Source: an uncultured bacterium
GTDB taxonomy: Bacteria > Planctomycetota > Phycisphaerae > Phycisphaerales > UBA1924
DNA: 39,774 nt
Direction of reading: 5' to 3'
Assembly: GCA_903834785.1 (NCBI GenBank)
Contig: CAILKP010000146.1
Span: 1-39,774 of the forward strand
Shown here piece after piece: positions 18,438-26,432 of this stretch. Numbering within the stretch: position 1 is the first letter of the stretch; each line of letters begins with the position of its first letter. Under the pieces are notes generated by a model, which searched no databases, had not been told where the DNA came from, and worked only from the letters and a program-made list of their open reading frames with translations. The position numbers and the translations under genes were made by a program.

Positions 18438-19544
18438 ATGGCCCTGATCGAGAACACCCCCCGCGGCCTCTACTGCCCCGCCGGGGACTTCTACATCGAT
18501 CCCTGGAAGTGCGACAACTCCATGCGGGCCGTCATCACCCACGGCCACAGCGACCACGCCCGCGCCGGCTGCGCAACGTACCTCTGCTCCCCCTCGTGCG
18601 AGCCCATCCTCCGCGCCCGCCTTGGCCGCACCATTACTACTCAGTCGCTCCCCTTCGGTCTCGCGCACGAGCTCCGTATCGGCGATGCCCTCGTCGCCCT
18701 GCTCCCGGCCGGACACGTACTCGGCTCAGCCATGATCCGCATCCGCCGCGCCCCCGGCACCACGCACGCAGCAACTCCACACGATGACGGCGGCACGTGG
18801 CTCATCACCGGCGACTACAAACTCACCGCCGACGGCCTGACCGAGACCGCCGAACTCTGCTCCTGCGACACGCTCATCACCGAGTCAACCTTCGGCCTTC
18901 CCGTCTTCCGCTGGCAGCCAGATGCGCAGCTCCGCCTGGACTTGAACACATGGTGGCACCAGTGCCAGCAACTCGGCCGCTCTGCGGTCGTCTTTGCCTA
19001 CTCCCTTGGCAAGGCCCAGCGCATCCTGACCATGGCCGATTCCTCGCTCGGTCCGCTGCTGGCACACCCAGCCGCACTGTCCATCGTCCAGGCCTATCGC
19101 GCCGCCGGTGCCACCCTGCCGGAAGTCACCCTGGCCACACCACAAGCAACCAGCGCCGCGCGTGCGGCAGGCACCCCCGCCCTTGTCGTTTCGCCGCAGT
19201 CCGTCGACGGCTCCGCATGGCTCACCGCACTAGGCCCCATTGCCACCGCCGTCGCCTCGGGCTGGATGGCCATCCGCGGCACGCGCCGCCGCAGCAACAT
19301 CAGCCGCGGCTTTGCCATCTCCGACCACGCCGACTGGCCCCAGCTCCTGTCCGCCTGCCGCCAGACCGGCGCTTCCCGAATCGGCGTCACCCACGGCTAC
19401 ACCGCCCCGCTCGTGCGCTACCTCATCGAGTCCGGCACGCCCGCCTTCGAGCTCGCCACCCGCTTCACCGGCGAGTCCCCGCAGCCGATCATGGACACAT
19501 CCGACGCCGCTGATGCTGCCACCGGCGACTCGCCCGACCCGTAA
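18438..19544 (+). CDS. Ligase-associated-type DNA exonuclease (MBL / beta-CASP)
   Basis: A 368-residue metallo-beta-lactamase-fold nuclease of the ligase-associated DNA exonuclease group, related to beta-CASP mRNA 3'-processing factors. Metal-binding motifs are present: THGHSDHARAG (HxHxDH, about 33-43), PAGHVLGSA, TGDYKL, then ESTFGLPVFRW, FAYSLGKAQR, SDHADW and THGYTAPLVRYL near the end. The family usually sits beside lhr, an ATP-dependent ligase and pdeM in a DNA-repair set. None of these is adjacent here. I start at the ATG at 18438, which fits MALIENTPRGLYCPAG; the open frame upstream runs through the terminator. The C-terminal tail (about 20 residues, Asp/Ala-rich) is unremarkable. Confidence 0.88.
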   Translation: MALIENTPRGLYCPAGDFYIDPWKCDNSMRAVITHGHSDHARAGCATYLCSPSCEPILRARLGRTITTQSLPFGLAHELRIGDALVALLPAGHVLGSAMIRIRRAPGTTHAATPHDDGGTWLITGDYKLTADGLTETAELCSCDTLITESTFGLPVFRWQPDAQLRLDLNTWWHQCQQLGRSAVVFAYSLGKAQRILTMADSSLGPLLAHPAALSIVQAYRAAGATLPEVTLATPQATSAARAAGTPALVVSPQSVDGSAWLTALGPIATAVASGWMAIRGTRRRSNISRGFAISDHADWPQLLSACRQTGASRIGVTHGYTAPLVRYLIESGTPAFELATRFTGESPQPIMDTSDAADAATGDSPDP

Positions 19545-19772
19545 ACCAGGCACCCCCCAACCTTTCATCCGCTGCAATCGACAGGGAAATCCCCGATCCG
19601 CCGCACCGATTGACCGCGCTATCCCCAGCAAATCACAGCCTGCCGCGCGTGTTTCCTGAAATCTCCCGTAAACCGGTCCGGCATCGAACAGTTCCTTTCT
19701 ACGCTGCAGTCGTTATTCGGCGGCGCTCTGCCGTCGATCCGCATCGCCCGTTAGCCCATCTCGGAGAGTTCC

Positions 19773-20654
19773 ATGAAGTCGAGGTATGTCCTTTCGGTTC
19801 TCACGCTATCGCTCGCCGCCGGTTCCGCGCTGGCCGTCGATGCCTCCTCCATCCAGCTCGCCTCCACCGCCGCGGCGGCCAGCACCGCCGCCACCGCGGT
19901 CCCGGCCGAGCTCACGCTCACGGCCCCGGAGCTCGTCCTGGCCGCCGCCACTGCGCAGGCCGCCAAGGCCGCCCCCGCCCCCGAGCCCACCACCTTCACC
20001 GAAGGCTGGAAGTTCAACGCCGACGTCGGCCTCAACGGCTCGTCGGGCAACAGCGAGAACCTCAACCTCCGCGCAGCCTTCGGCGGTGTCCGCAAGTCCA
20101 AGCCGATGGACACCTCCTTCGGCCTGCAGTACTCTTACGCCACCGACAACGGTGCCACCAGCAAGTCCCGCGGCGAGGCCTTCATCCGCAACGACTGGAA
20201 CTTCGACGATTCGCCCTGGTCCATCTTCGCCATCGCCAAGGCCGAATACGACGAGTTTCAGGCCTGGGACTGGCGCGCCTCGCTGTTCGTCGGTCCCGGC
20301 TACGCCTTCATCAAGAACGACACCACGCTGCTCAAGGGCCGCGTCGGCGTCGGTCTGACCCGCGAAGTCGGCGGCCCCGACAACGACTGGATCCCCGAGG
20401 GCGACATCGGTGTCGATTTCACCCACAAGCTCTCCGAGCGGACCAAGATCTACTTCACCGGTGATTACTACCCCTCGCTCAAGCGGTTCAGCGATTATCG
20501 CCTGGTCGCCAAGGCAGGCCTCGAGATCCTCGTCGATCCCGAGCTCGCACTGACCCTGAAAATCGGCGCCGAAGACCGTTTCGACTCCAAGCCTGACGGC
20601 GGCTTTAAGAAGAACGACATCGATTACTTCATCCTGCTGTCCGTGGCGTTCTGA
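19773..20654 (+). CDS. DUF481 (YdiY-like) outer-membrane beta-barrel protein
   Basis: A 293-residue exported protein: signal peptide MKSRYVLSVLTLSLAAGSAL, an Ala/Thr/Pro-rich linker to about residue 72, then a DUF481 domain. The domain starts with WKFNADVGLNGSSGNSENLN, the usual S-GN-x-N opening, and continues in alternating strands (NDWNFDDSPWSIFAIAKAEYD, WRASLFVGPGYAFIKND, YFTGDYYPSLKRFSDYRLVA), ending in an aromatic strand FILLSVAF. This is an outer-membrane barrel of unknown function. GGAG lies about 9 bases before the ATG. It is followed after 117 bases by mscL. Confidence 0.85.
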   Translation: MKSRYVLSVLTLSLAAGSALAVDASSIQLASTAAAASTAATAVPAELTLTAPELVLAAATAQAAKAAPAPEPTTFTEGWKFNADVGLNGSSGNSENLNLRAAFGGVRKSKPMDTSFGLQYSYATDNGATSKSRGEAFIRNDWNFDDSPWSIFAIAKAEYDEFQAWDWRASLFVGPGYAFIKNDTTLLKGRVGVGLTREVGGPDNDWIPEGDIGVDFTHKLSERTKIYFTGDYYPSLKRFSDYRLVAKAGLEILVDPELALTLKIGAEDRFDSKPDGGFKKNDIDYFILLSVAF

Positions 20655-20771
20655 TCACCTCCCGTCAACAGTGCCCGCAGCGCAATCCCGCGCTGCCTTC
20701 CCTCACTCCCTCACCCCGCTCCCCCCTGCACGCCAGCGTGAGGGCCAACTCTTTCTGAAAGGAAACTTCTC

Positions 20772-21230
20772 ATGGGCTTCGTCTCTGAGTTCAAGGAGTT
20801 TGCGCTTAAAGGCAACGTCCTGGATCTGGCCGTCGGCGTCATCATCGGCGGCGCATTCGGCAAAATCGTCAACTCCATCATCGAAGACGTCCTCATGCCC
20901 GTCATCGGCATGGCGGGCAACGTCGACTTCACCAACGCCTTCATCCCCCTTGCCAAGAGCGTCAGCGACGCCGTCGACAAGGCCAAGGCCTCCGGCGCAT
21001 CGTTCGGTCTGACCGAGGCCCGCAAGGCCGGCCCCGTGCTCGCCTACGGCAACTTCATCACCATCACCATCAACTTCGTCATCCTGGCCTTCTGCGTCTT
21101 TATGGTCGTCAAGTTCTTCAACGCCGCACGCAAGCGCATGGAGGCTGAGAAGCCCGCCCCGCCACCGCCCGCGGCAAGCAAGGAGCAGCTCCTGCTCACC
21201 GAAATCCGCGACCTGCTCGCCAGGCGCTGA
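20772..21230 (+). CDS. mscL: Large-conductance mechanosensitive channel MscL
   Basis: A 152-residue inner-membrane channel, active as a homopentamer, that opens under membrane tension to release solutes during osmotic downshock. The N-terminal amphipathic helix (GFVSEFKEFALKGNVLDLAV) and the pore helix with VGVIIGGAFGKIVNSIIEDV are the family hallmark. The second membrane helix is FITITINFVILAFCVFMVVK, and the tail has the usual charged helix LLTEIRDLL. Length is normal. AAGGAA lies about 10 bases before the ATG. A strong terminator follows within 25 bases. Confidence 0.97.
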   Translation: MGFVSEFKEFALKGNVLDLAVGVIIGGAFGKIVNSIIEDVLMPVIGMAGNVDFTNAFIPLAKSVSDAVDKAKASGASFGLTEARKAGPVLAYGNFITITINFVILAFCVFMVVKFFNAARKRMEAEKPAPPPPAASKEQLLLTEIRDLLARR

Positions 21231-21252
21231 TTCCCGCTCCCCGTGTCAAGAC

Positions 21253-21287
21253 AAAGGGCCCGATCCGCTCCCGGATCGGGCCCTTTT
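21253..21287. terminator. Bidirectional terminator, mscL / nrfA
   Basis: A perfect 14-base-pair stem (21253-21266 with 21273-21286) and a 6-base loop, with the T run inside and just after the right arm. The complementary strand also ends in TTTGT, so it serves mscL and the convergent nrfA. Confidence 0.93.
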
Positions 21288-21319
21288 CATTCTCAGACGC
21301 TCGTCTCTGTCCGCAGCCT

Positions 21320-22855
21320 TCAGTTCGCAGCCACCGGCTTGCCCGGCGCCAGCTTCTTGTTGGCCTCCGCCACGCCCTGACGGGCAAAGTCGATCGCTTC
21401 ACCCAGGATCCTGGCCGACTCCTGCGGAGCATGGAAGCCCATCGAGTTCTCCGCGGCAATGAAGTCCAGCCGCCACTGCGCCTTGCGCTGCAGGTCTCGC
21501 GCCAGCTTCAGATCCCCGTCACTGGCCCCGGACTTCTGCGCCGCCACAATCGCGTTGATCAGGTCTACCGTCGCGATCTCGCCGCGTGTCATTAACTCGC
21601 GCGTCCGATCCTGGATCGTCTCCACGCGGGCCTTGATCTCGCTCTCGCTGTAGTTGTGGCACGTCTGGCACGCCCGCGCCGTGTTCAGCATCGGGCTCCG
21701 CACCTGGTGGTCCGACAGTTTGATCGCCCCTTCACGCTTGTACGGCATGTGGCAGTCCGCACAGCTCACACCACTGCGGGCATGAATGCCCTGTGACCAG
21801 AGCTCAAACTCCGGGTGCTGCGCCTTGAGCACCGGGGCACCCGACTCCTTGTGCTTCCAGTCGCTCCACCCCACGCGGTCGTAGTACGCCTCGATCTCCT
21901 CGACCTTCAGCCCGTTGTGCCACGGGTACGTCAGCCGTTTCTCGTCGCCCTTGAAGTAGTACTCCACGTGGCACTGCCCGCACGCCATCGACCGCATCTC
22001 CTGCCGCGACGCATCGATGTTCGGGTCGTACGGCTTCTTCTGGTCACCCTTGCGCCAACGTTCAATGCTCGGCAGGTGAGGCGTCGGTTCGCCCGAGGCC
22101 GCCAGCGTCCGAATGCCCTCCAGGAAGGCCGGCTTGGTCACCCGCAGCGCCATCGTTGACGGATCATGGCAGTCAATGCACGCCACCGGATGCTTGGCCA
22201 GCTGCGACGCATCGGTGTACTTCATCGGGTTGATCGTCTCCCAGCCCTTGATGATCTGCTTCCAGCCGTTCTCGCTGGTCGCCGACTCCTCCAGCGTCCC
22301 CGGCGCACCGGCCTTGATGCCCGCCTCGCGGTACGGCACCACCGTGCTGGCGTGGCACTGCAGGCACGCCCCCGGCTGCGGCTTCTGCTTCACCCGCTCC
22401 GTCTCCCGCTGGTCACTGAGCATGTACGCGTGCCCGCGCTCCTCACGATAATCGATCGCAAACGCGTAACCGTTGAAGATCACCCGCCACATCGGGTCGT
22501 CATCAAGCCTCTGAAACGCCTCCGACCCGCCGTACTTCGTCCGCTCAATGTCCACCGTCCTCTTGTACCCGTCGTACTGCCGCGGAAAACTCTTGCCCCA
22601 CTCCGCAGGATCGCTCACATTCTCGTTCAGGTCGCTCAGCAGCAGCGCGACCTGCCGCCCCTCCTGTTTGCGCTGGTTGATGTTCCCCAGCAGCAGCGCC
22701 ACGCCCGCCGTCGCAGCGGCCACCAGCGCGAACACTACCGAGTAGCCCGCCCGCCGCCCCAATCCCCCGCTGGCGGGCGCAGGCCTCACCTGCACCTCAA
22801 TGGGCCGCTGGGTCATCGTGCTCACCGCGCTTGCATTCGTGTCTGTCGTTTCCAT
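21320..22855 (-). CDS. nrfA: Cytochrome c nitrite reductase, catalytic subunit NrfA
   Basis: A 511-residue pentahaem enzyme that reduces nitrite to ammonium with six electrons in the periplasm. An N-terminal membrane segment (VVFALVAAATAGVALLLG, about 40-57) acts as signal anchor. Five haem sites follow: CLQCH (164-168), CIDCH (226), CGQCHVEYYF (292), CADCH (365) and CQTCH (397). Catalytic residues of the family are present: Arg in SDQRET (150), Tyr in VEYYF and His in KAQHPE (347). The first haem, the active-site one, has CXXCH instead of the classic lysine-ligated CXXCK. The C-terminal helical dimer region with MGFHAPQES is intact. It lies 63 bases after nrfH, in the usual nrfHA order. Confidence 0.95.
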   Translation of the reverse strand: METTDTNASAVSTMTQRPIEVQVRPAPASGGLGRRAGYSVVFALVAAATAGVALLLGNINQRKQEGRQVALLLSDLNENVSDPAEWGKSFPRQYDGYKRTVDIERTKYGGSEAFQRLDDDPMWRVIFNGYAFAIDYREERGHAYMLSDQRETERVKQKPQPGACLQCHASTVVPYREAGIKAGAPGTLEESATSENGWKQIIKGWETINPMKYTDASQLAKHPVACIDCHDPSTMALRVTKPAFLEGIRTLAASGEPTPHLPSIERWRKGDQKKPYDPNIDASRQEMRSMACGQCHVEYYFKGDEKRLTYPWHNGLKVEEIEAYYDRVGWSDWKHKESGAPVLKAQHPEFELWSQGIHARSGVSCADCHMPYKREGAIKLSDHQVRSPMLNTARACQTCHNYSESEIKARVETIQDRTRELMTRGEIATVDLINAIVAAQKSGASDGDLKLARDLQRKAQWRLDFIAAENSMGFHAPQESARILGEAIDFARQGVAEANKKLAPGKPVAAN

Positions 22856-22918
22856 GGGATCTGTCTCCGCTGGGTTGTGTCTGTTTCGCTTCTCACCACA
22901 CGCGCCGCCCGCCCCCGG

Positions 22919-23380
22919 TCACCGCCGCGGTCCGTGCCCTATACCGCTGTGACAGTGCACGCAGTCCCCGCTTGCGTGGTCCGCCACCGCCAGTTCCGCC
23001 ACCAGCGCGGTGTGGCACCGCCTGCAGTTGTTCTCCACAATGTCCTTGGAATACTGCGAGATCTGAATCGGCTCGTGAAAGTTGTCCAGCGTGAACGCCT
23101 TGCTGTGGTTCCACCCGTGCACCGCCTTGCTGGTGTACTTGCCCACCACATCCACCGGCACATGGCAGTCGTTGCACGTCGCATTTGCATGGTGCGGCGA
23201 CTTCTGCCACGCATCAAACGTCTCCCGCATGATGTGGCAGTTCACACACGCGTTCGGATCGTTCGACAAATAGCTCGTCCCCTCGGCGTACGTGAACGTG
23301 TACCCGCCAAGTCCGACGAGAACACCAACCCCACCCGCAAGGCACACGCCCGCGATTGAGAGCTTCCGTTTCGGTGACAT
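22919..23380 (-). CDS. nrfH: Cytochrome c nitrite reductase, small subunit NrfH
   Basis: A 153-residue tetrahaem membrane cytochrome of the NapC/NirT family that oxidises menaquinol and feeds electrons to NrfA. One N-terminal membrane helix (AGVCLAGGVGVLVGLGGYTF) is followed by four haem sites: CVNCHIM (with the Met next to the first haem seen in NrfH), CNDCH, CRRCH and CVHCH. The pattern SPHHANATCNDCHVP is typical. I start at the ATG at 23380, which has GGAG 11 bases upstream and gives the normal length. An in-frame TTG at 23470 would overlap the promoter. Confidence 0.95.
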   Translation of the reverse strand: MSPKRKLSIAGVCLAGGVGVLVGLGGYTFTYAEGTSYLSNDPNACVNCHIMRETFDAWQKSPHHANATCNDCHVPVDVVGKYTSKAVHGWNHSKAFTLDNFHEPIQISQYSKDIVENNCRRCHTALVAELAVADHASGDCVHCHSGIGHGPRR

Positions 23381-23441
23381 GTTCGTGCTCCAACGTGCCG
23401 GTGAGCAAGGCACTGGGTCAAGCCACTCGGACCACACCCAA

Positions 23442-23470
23442 AGCTTAGTACAAAACGATCCACTTGTCAA
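23442..23470 (-). promoter_or_regulatory. Candidate nrfHA promoter
   Basis: On the minus strand a perfect -35 TTGACA (23470-23465), a 17-base spacer and TAAGCT as -10 (23447-23442), in an AT-rich island. It would give a leader of about 55 bases before nrfH. No convincing FNR-type palindrome is seen. Confidence 0.55.
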
Positions 23471-23512
23471 CTATTAACCGGTTCCTCTCCCTTGCTGGGC
23501 TTTCCCCGCCGC

Positions 23513-25204
23513 TCACCTGCCATCCCAGTTCGACACATCCACCGCTGTCCGCCCAGGCTCGGTCTGCCACGGGAACATCGCCCGCGGCCAGCTCAAGCGA
23601 CCACGACCCTCACGATTGACCACCAGCGCCAGCGGCAGCGGCCGCCGCGCCGGCCCGCTCTCACTGGCCGCCGCCACCTCATCGCCAACCTTCAGCTCAA
23701 CCTCCACATGCAGCACCTCGCCCACCTCGCTCATCGCCGCCCGTTCGATCACCCGCTTGCTCACACTGGCCAAACGCTCCGCACTCGCCTCACCATACAC
23801 CTCAACGCTCCGCACCGCACCCACCTCGGCCCCAAGGGTGATCGCCAGCAGCCACTTGCCCCGAGCCCGGTCAAACCACACCTGTGCCGTCACCTGCCCG
23901 GGCTCGCTCACCCGCAGCCGCCCCGCCAGCAGGTCCGCCGCCGTCAACTCCTGGGCAAACCGCTCCACCCGCAGCCCCGGCGGCCGCAGCACCGCGGTAC
24001 CAGCCACCGCGTGCTTCTGCTCGGCCCCAAGACTCCGCAGCACCAGCTCCCCCGCCCCCGCCGGCACCGACTCGGCCCGCAGTACCAGCGAGCCGAACGC
24101 CGCCAGCGGCTCCATCACGTCCGAACTCACACCCGCGCTGGCAAGCCGCGCCACCCCATCACGCCCGCTTGCATTCATGATCACCATCGCAGGCCGCCGC
24201 AGCACCCCGGCACCCGGCGGCAATCGCCCGCTGTCGTCCGTCACAACCGCCAGCAGTTCCGGCTGCCGCGCCAGCCACACCTTCGCGGTGCCAAGAACCT
24301 GTTCATCGTCCCCAGCCATCGCGAGCTCATCAACCATGGCCCCGTCCGTCGCCGCATCCGCCGTGAACACCGGCGCACGCAGCCGCACCGGTGACAGGCC
24401 CTCCAGCGGCTCACTCGGCAGCGCCAGCACCGCAAGCAGCCGCTCAGCAACCTCCGCCGACAGCTTCAAATCAGCCCTGGCCAGCCGCCCGAGCCCGTAC
24501 GCGAAGCGCTCTCGCTCTTGCAGCAGCGGCAACTTCCCAAGCTCCGCCCGCTCAAACGTCTCACCGGCTCGCCGCACCACACCTGGTTCGCCTGGCTCGC
24601 TCGGCCCGCCCGCCTTGTCTGGCTGCACCTCCCCCATTCCTGCAGCCTCCAGGACCAGCCGCACGCGCCAGCCCAGTTCCGGATGCTCCCGCTGCACCAG
24701 CATCGGCGCAGTCAGCCACGGCGCACGCTTGGAATCACCACCGATACGCCCGACCACCGTCGCCGCCGCAGCGGCAAGCACCTTCTCACCCGCCAGCACC
24801 GTCGGAGCCACGGCTTCTCCCTCGGCAATCACCACCGCACGCCGCAGCGAGGCATTGCCCGCCAACCGCCGCGTCAGTTCCTCCCGGCTCAGCACGATCA
24901 TCTCACCCGGCTCCGCCCGCGCCGCCGTCGACTTCACCCCCGCCGCCTCCGTCCTCTCCCGCACCGCGAACGCCCGCGGCACACCCAGCCACAGCAGCGG
25001 GCCAGGGTTGCCCTTGATCGCCACCTCGCCCGGAACCAGCCGCACCACATCCACCGGCACCCCGCCGCCAGCCAACACCCCCGCCGGCACCGCCACCTGT
25101 GTCCGCTCCCCGGCCACAATCACCAACTGCCCCCGCGCCTCCCCACCCCCACAGCCCACCACCAGCACCCCAACCACACCCCACACACCCACCAAACTCT
25201 TCAT
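23513..25204 (-). CDS. Putative lipoprotein of unknown function
   Basis: A 563-residue protein not recognised as any family. The start MKSLVGVWGVVGVLVVGCGG gives a lipoprotein signal with lipobox VVGC, so it is probably tethered to a membrane on the outside. I chose the ATG at 25204 for this reason; the open frame extends further upstream without signal-like sequence. The rest is soluble and rich in Val, Ala, Glu and Arg. Repeating elements such as SLRRAVVIAEGEA, PELLAVVTDDSGRLPPGAGV and RPAMVIMNASGRDGVARLAS suggest a von Willebrand-like or BatA-type alpha/beta fold, but this is weak. It lies 132 bases upstream of nrfH on the same strand. nrfHA appears to have its own promoter, so a functional link is uncertain. 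Confidence 0.6.
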   Translation of the reverse strand: MKSLVGVWGVVGVLVVGCGGGEARGQLVIVAGERTQVAVPAGVLAGGGVPVDVVRLVPGEVAIKGNPGPLLWLGVPRAFAVRERTEAAGVKSTAARAEPGEMIVLSREELTRRLAGNASLRRAVVIAEGEAVAPTVLAGEKVLAAAAATVVGRIGGDSKRAPWLTAPMLVQREHPELGWRVRLVLEAAGMGEVQPDKAGGPSEPGEPGVVRRAGETFERAELGKLPLLQERERFAYGLGRLARADLKLSAEVAERLLAVLALPSEPLEGLSPVRLRAPVFTADAATDGAMVDELAMAGDDEQVLGTAKVWLARQPELLAVVTDDSGRLPPGAGVLRRPAMVIMNASGRDGVARLASAGVSSDVMEPLAAFGSLVLRAESVPAGAGELVLRSLGAEQKHAVAGTAVLRPPGLRVERFAQELTAADLLAGRLRVSEPGQVTAQVWFDRARGKWLLAITLGAEVGAVRSVEVYGEASAERLASVSKRVIERAAMSEVGEVLHVEVELKVGDEVAAASESGPARRPLPLALVVNREGRGRLSWPRAMFPWQTEPGRTAVDVSNWDGR

Positions 25205-25385
25205 CAATCGTCCGCCAAAACCCGTACCCGCACCCCGCGCAGCCCGTGCGCTTGGTGGTGTGTTTTCCTGAACGTGCCGCGTGAAACGCCTTTCATCCAA
25301 GGGATCTGCCCCATGAGCCGATATTGACCTCATCGGGTGCGATGCACCCTTGCACGAGTCTGACAGCATTAAAGATGAGGTTGGC

Positions 25386-25712
25386 ATGATCGCAATCAAC
25401 AACGATGGCACCGTGACGTTCCGCATGTTCCTGCCCCACGCCGCACGCGTGGAACTGCTGGGTGACTTTACCTCCTGGCGGAACGGTCGGATCACCATGA
25501 AACGCGAAAATCCCGGTTGGTGGACCGCCACCATCCCCGTTGCCGGTGGCGAGCACCTCTTCTGCTACCTTGTCGATGGCTCCATCTGGCTAGCCGACTA
25601 CGCCGCCCACGGCGTCCGTCTCAACGATTACGGTGGCTGGGTCAGCCAGCTCCGCGTCTCGGCCGCCACCATTGAGCCTAAGCCCAATGTCCTCTCGGCC
25701 ACCGCCGCCTGA
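25386..25712 (+). CDS. Small CBM48 (glycogen-binding, early-set) protein
   Basis: A 108-residue protein that is essentially one carbohydrate-binding module of the CBM48/AMPK-beta type. VTFRMFLPHAARVELLGDF, then WRNGRITMKRENPGWWTATI and GGEHLFCYLVDGSIWLADY, show the three hallmark blocks (the A-x-V-x-L-x-GDF opening, the GxW turn and the Y-x-Y/F-x-VDG strand). Such modules bind glycogen or starch in branching and debranching enzymes or regulate kinases. Here no catalytic domain is attached. The ATG at 25386 follows GAGG at a good distance and removes 12 unlikely residues. No signal peptide, so cytoplasmic. Possible role: a glycogen-targeting adaptor. Confidence 0.82.
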   Translation: MIAINNDGTVTFRMFLPHAARVELLGDFTSWRNGRITMKRENPGWWTATIPVAGGEHLFCYLVDGSIWLADYAAHGVRLNDYGGWVSQLRVSAATIEPKPNVLSATAA

Positions 25713-25750
25713 TCTCCCGATCAGCCAAGCACTTGTCCCTGAAAAACAAG

Positions 25751-25779
25751 CAGGCCCCGCTCATCACGAGCGGGGCCTG
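25751..25779. terminator. Bidirectional terminator, CBM48 / DUF3467 genes
   Basis: A perfect 12-base-pair stem (25751-25762 with 25768-25779) and a 5-base loop. On the minus strand it runs into CTTGTTTTTC, a good T tract for the DUF3467 gene. On the plus strand TTGCGTT follows. Confidence 0.88.
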
Positions 25780-25831
25780 TTGCGTTATCGACTGTGCAAC
25801 TGCTCGGCCGACTGAGTCAGCCGGAGCCGGC

Positions 25832-26152
25832 TTAGTCAGCCAGCTTGGGCGAGCCGCCGCCCTGATTGCCCTGGTTCAGATTGATCTCGCCGTTGGACTG
25901 CTCGTACTGGCGGATGACGTTGCCCAGCGTGATCGCCAGACGCTTGGCGCCGCGCCAGTTCATCACGATGCGGCTGGACACATCGAACACCAGCATGGGC
26001 TTGTTGTCCGGGGTCGGTACCGGCATGTTGACGCCGAAGTCCATGATGACCTCATCGGGGGTCGTCGAGGTGCGGATCGTGTTGGCGTAGCTCGTGCGCA
26101 TGCGGGACTCGTCAATGCGGAGCTGGATCTGCTGATTGTTCTGGTCGGACAT
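25832..26152 (-). CDS. DUF3467 domain protein
   Basis: A 106-residue cytoplasmic protein of the DUF3467 family: RIDESRMRTSYANTIRTSTT, then PDEVIMDFGVN and SRIVMNWRGAKRLAITLGNV with a helical IRQYE ending. These match the family's YAN...T..EV..DFG and R..LSP.xAKRL..xL blocks. Function unknown. The start is the ATG at 26152 (MSDQNNQQ), with AGGAAAGG about 8-15 bases upstream; a TTG two codons earlier is less likely. A Gly/Asn/Gln-rich tail (NLNQGNQGGGSP) follows the domain. Single-gene unit ended by a strong terminator. Confidence 0.88.
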   Translation of the reverse strand: MSDQNNQQIQLRIDESRMRTSYANTIRTSTTPDEVIMDFGVNMPVPTPDNKPMLVFDVSSRIVMNWRGAKRLAITLGNVIRQYEQSNGEINLNQGNQGGGSPKLAD

Positions 26153-26432
26153 GCTCAAACCTTTCCTGTTGCGTTCTGCTCATCGCTCGGCACGGACTGT
26201 CCGCGCGAGGGCACGAATATAGCCAGACCGCCCTCGCAAGGCACCGCAGCAAAACGCCCTATCGTGGTTATCACCACGCCCCCGATCCGGTACCCCCGGC
26301 TTTCCCCAGCCCCTCCACCGCCCCCCGCCTCGCCAAATCCGACATTTCGGCTCCTCCCCCCTCTCTCCGGCGAACTCTGTACAGTCCGCCCGCCCCACTC
26401 CCGCCGCTTCCGACCTGTCCACGCCGCACCGC

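Noticed and set aside
23381..23470. N-terminal extension of NrfH from a TTG codon
   Set aside because: It overlaps the likely promoter and the ATG at 23380 gives the normal family start with a ribosome binding site.
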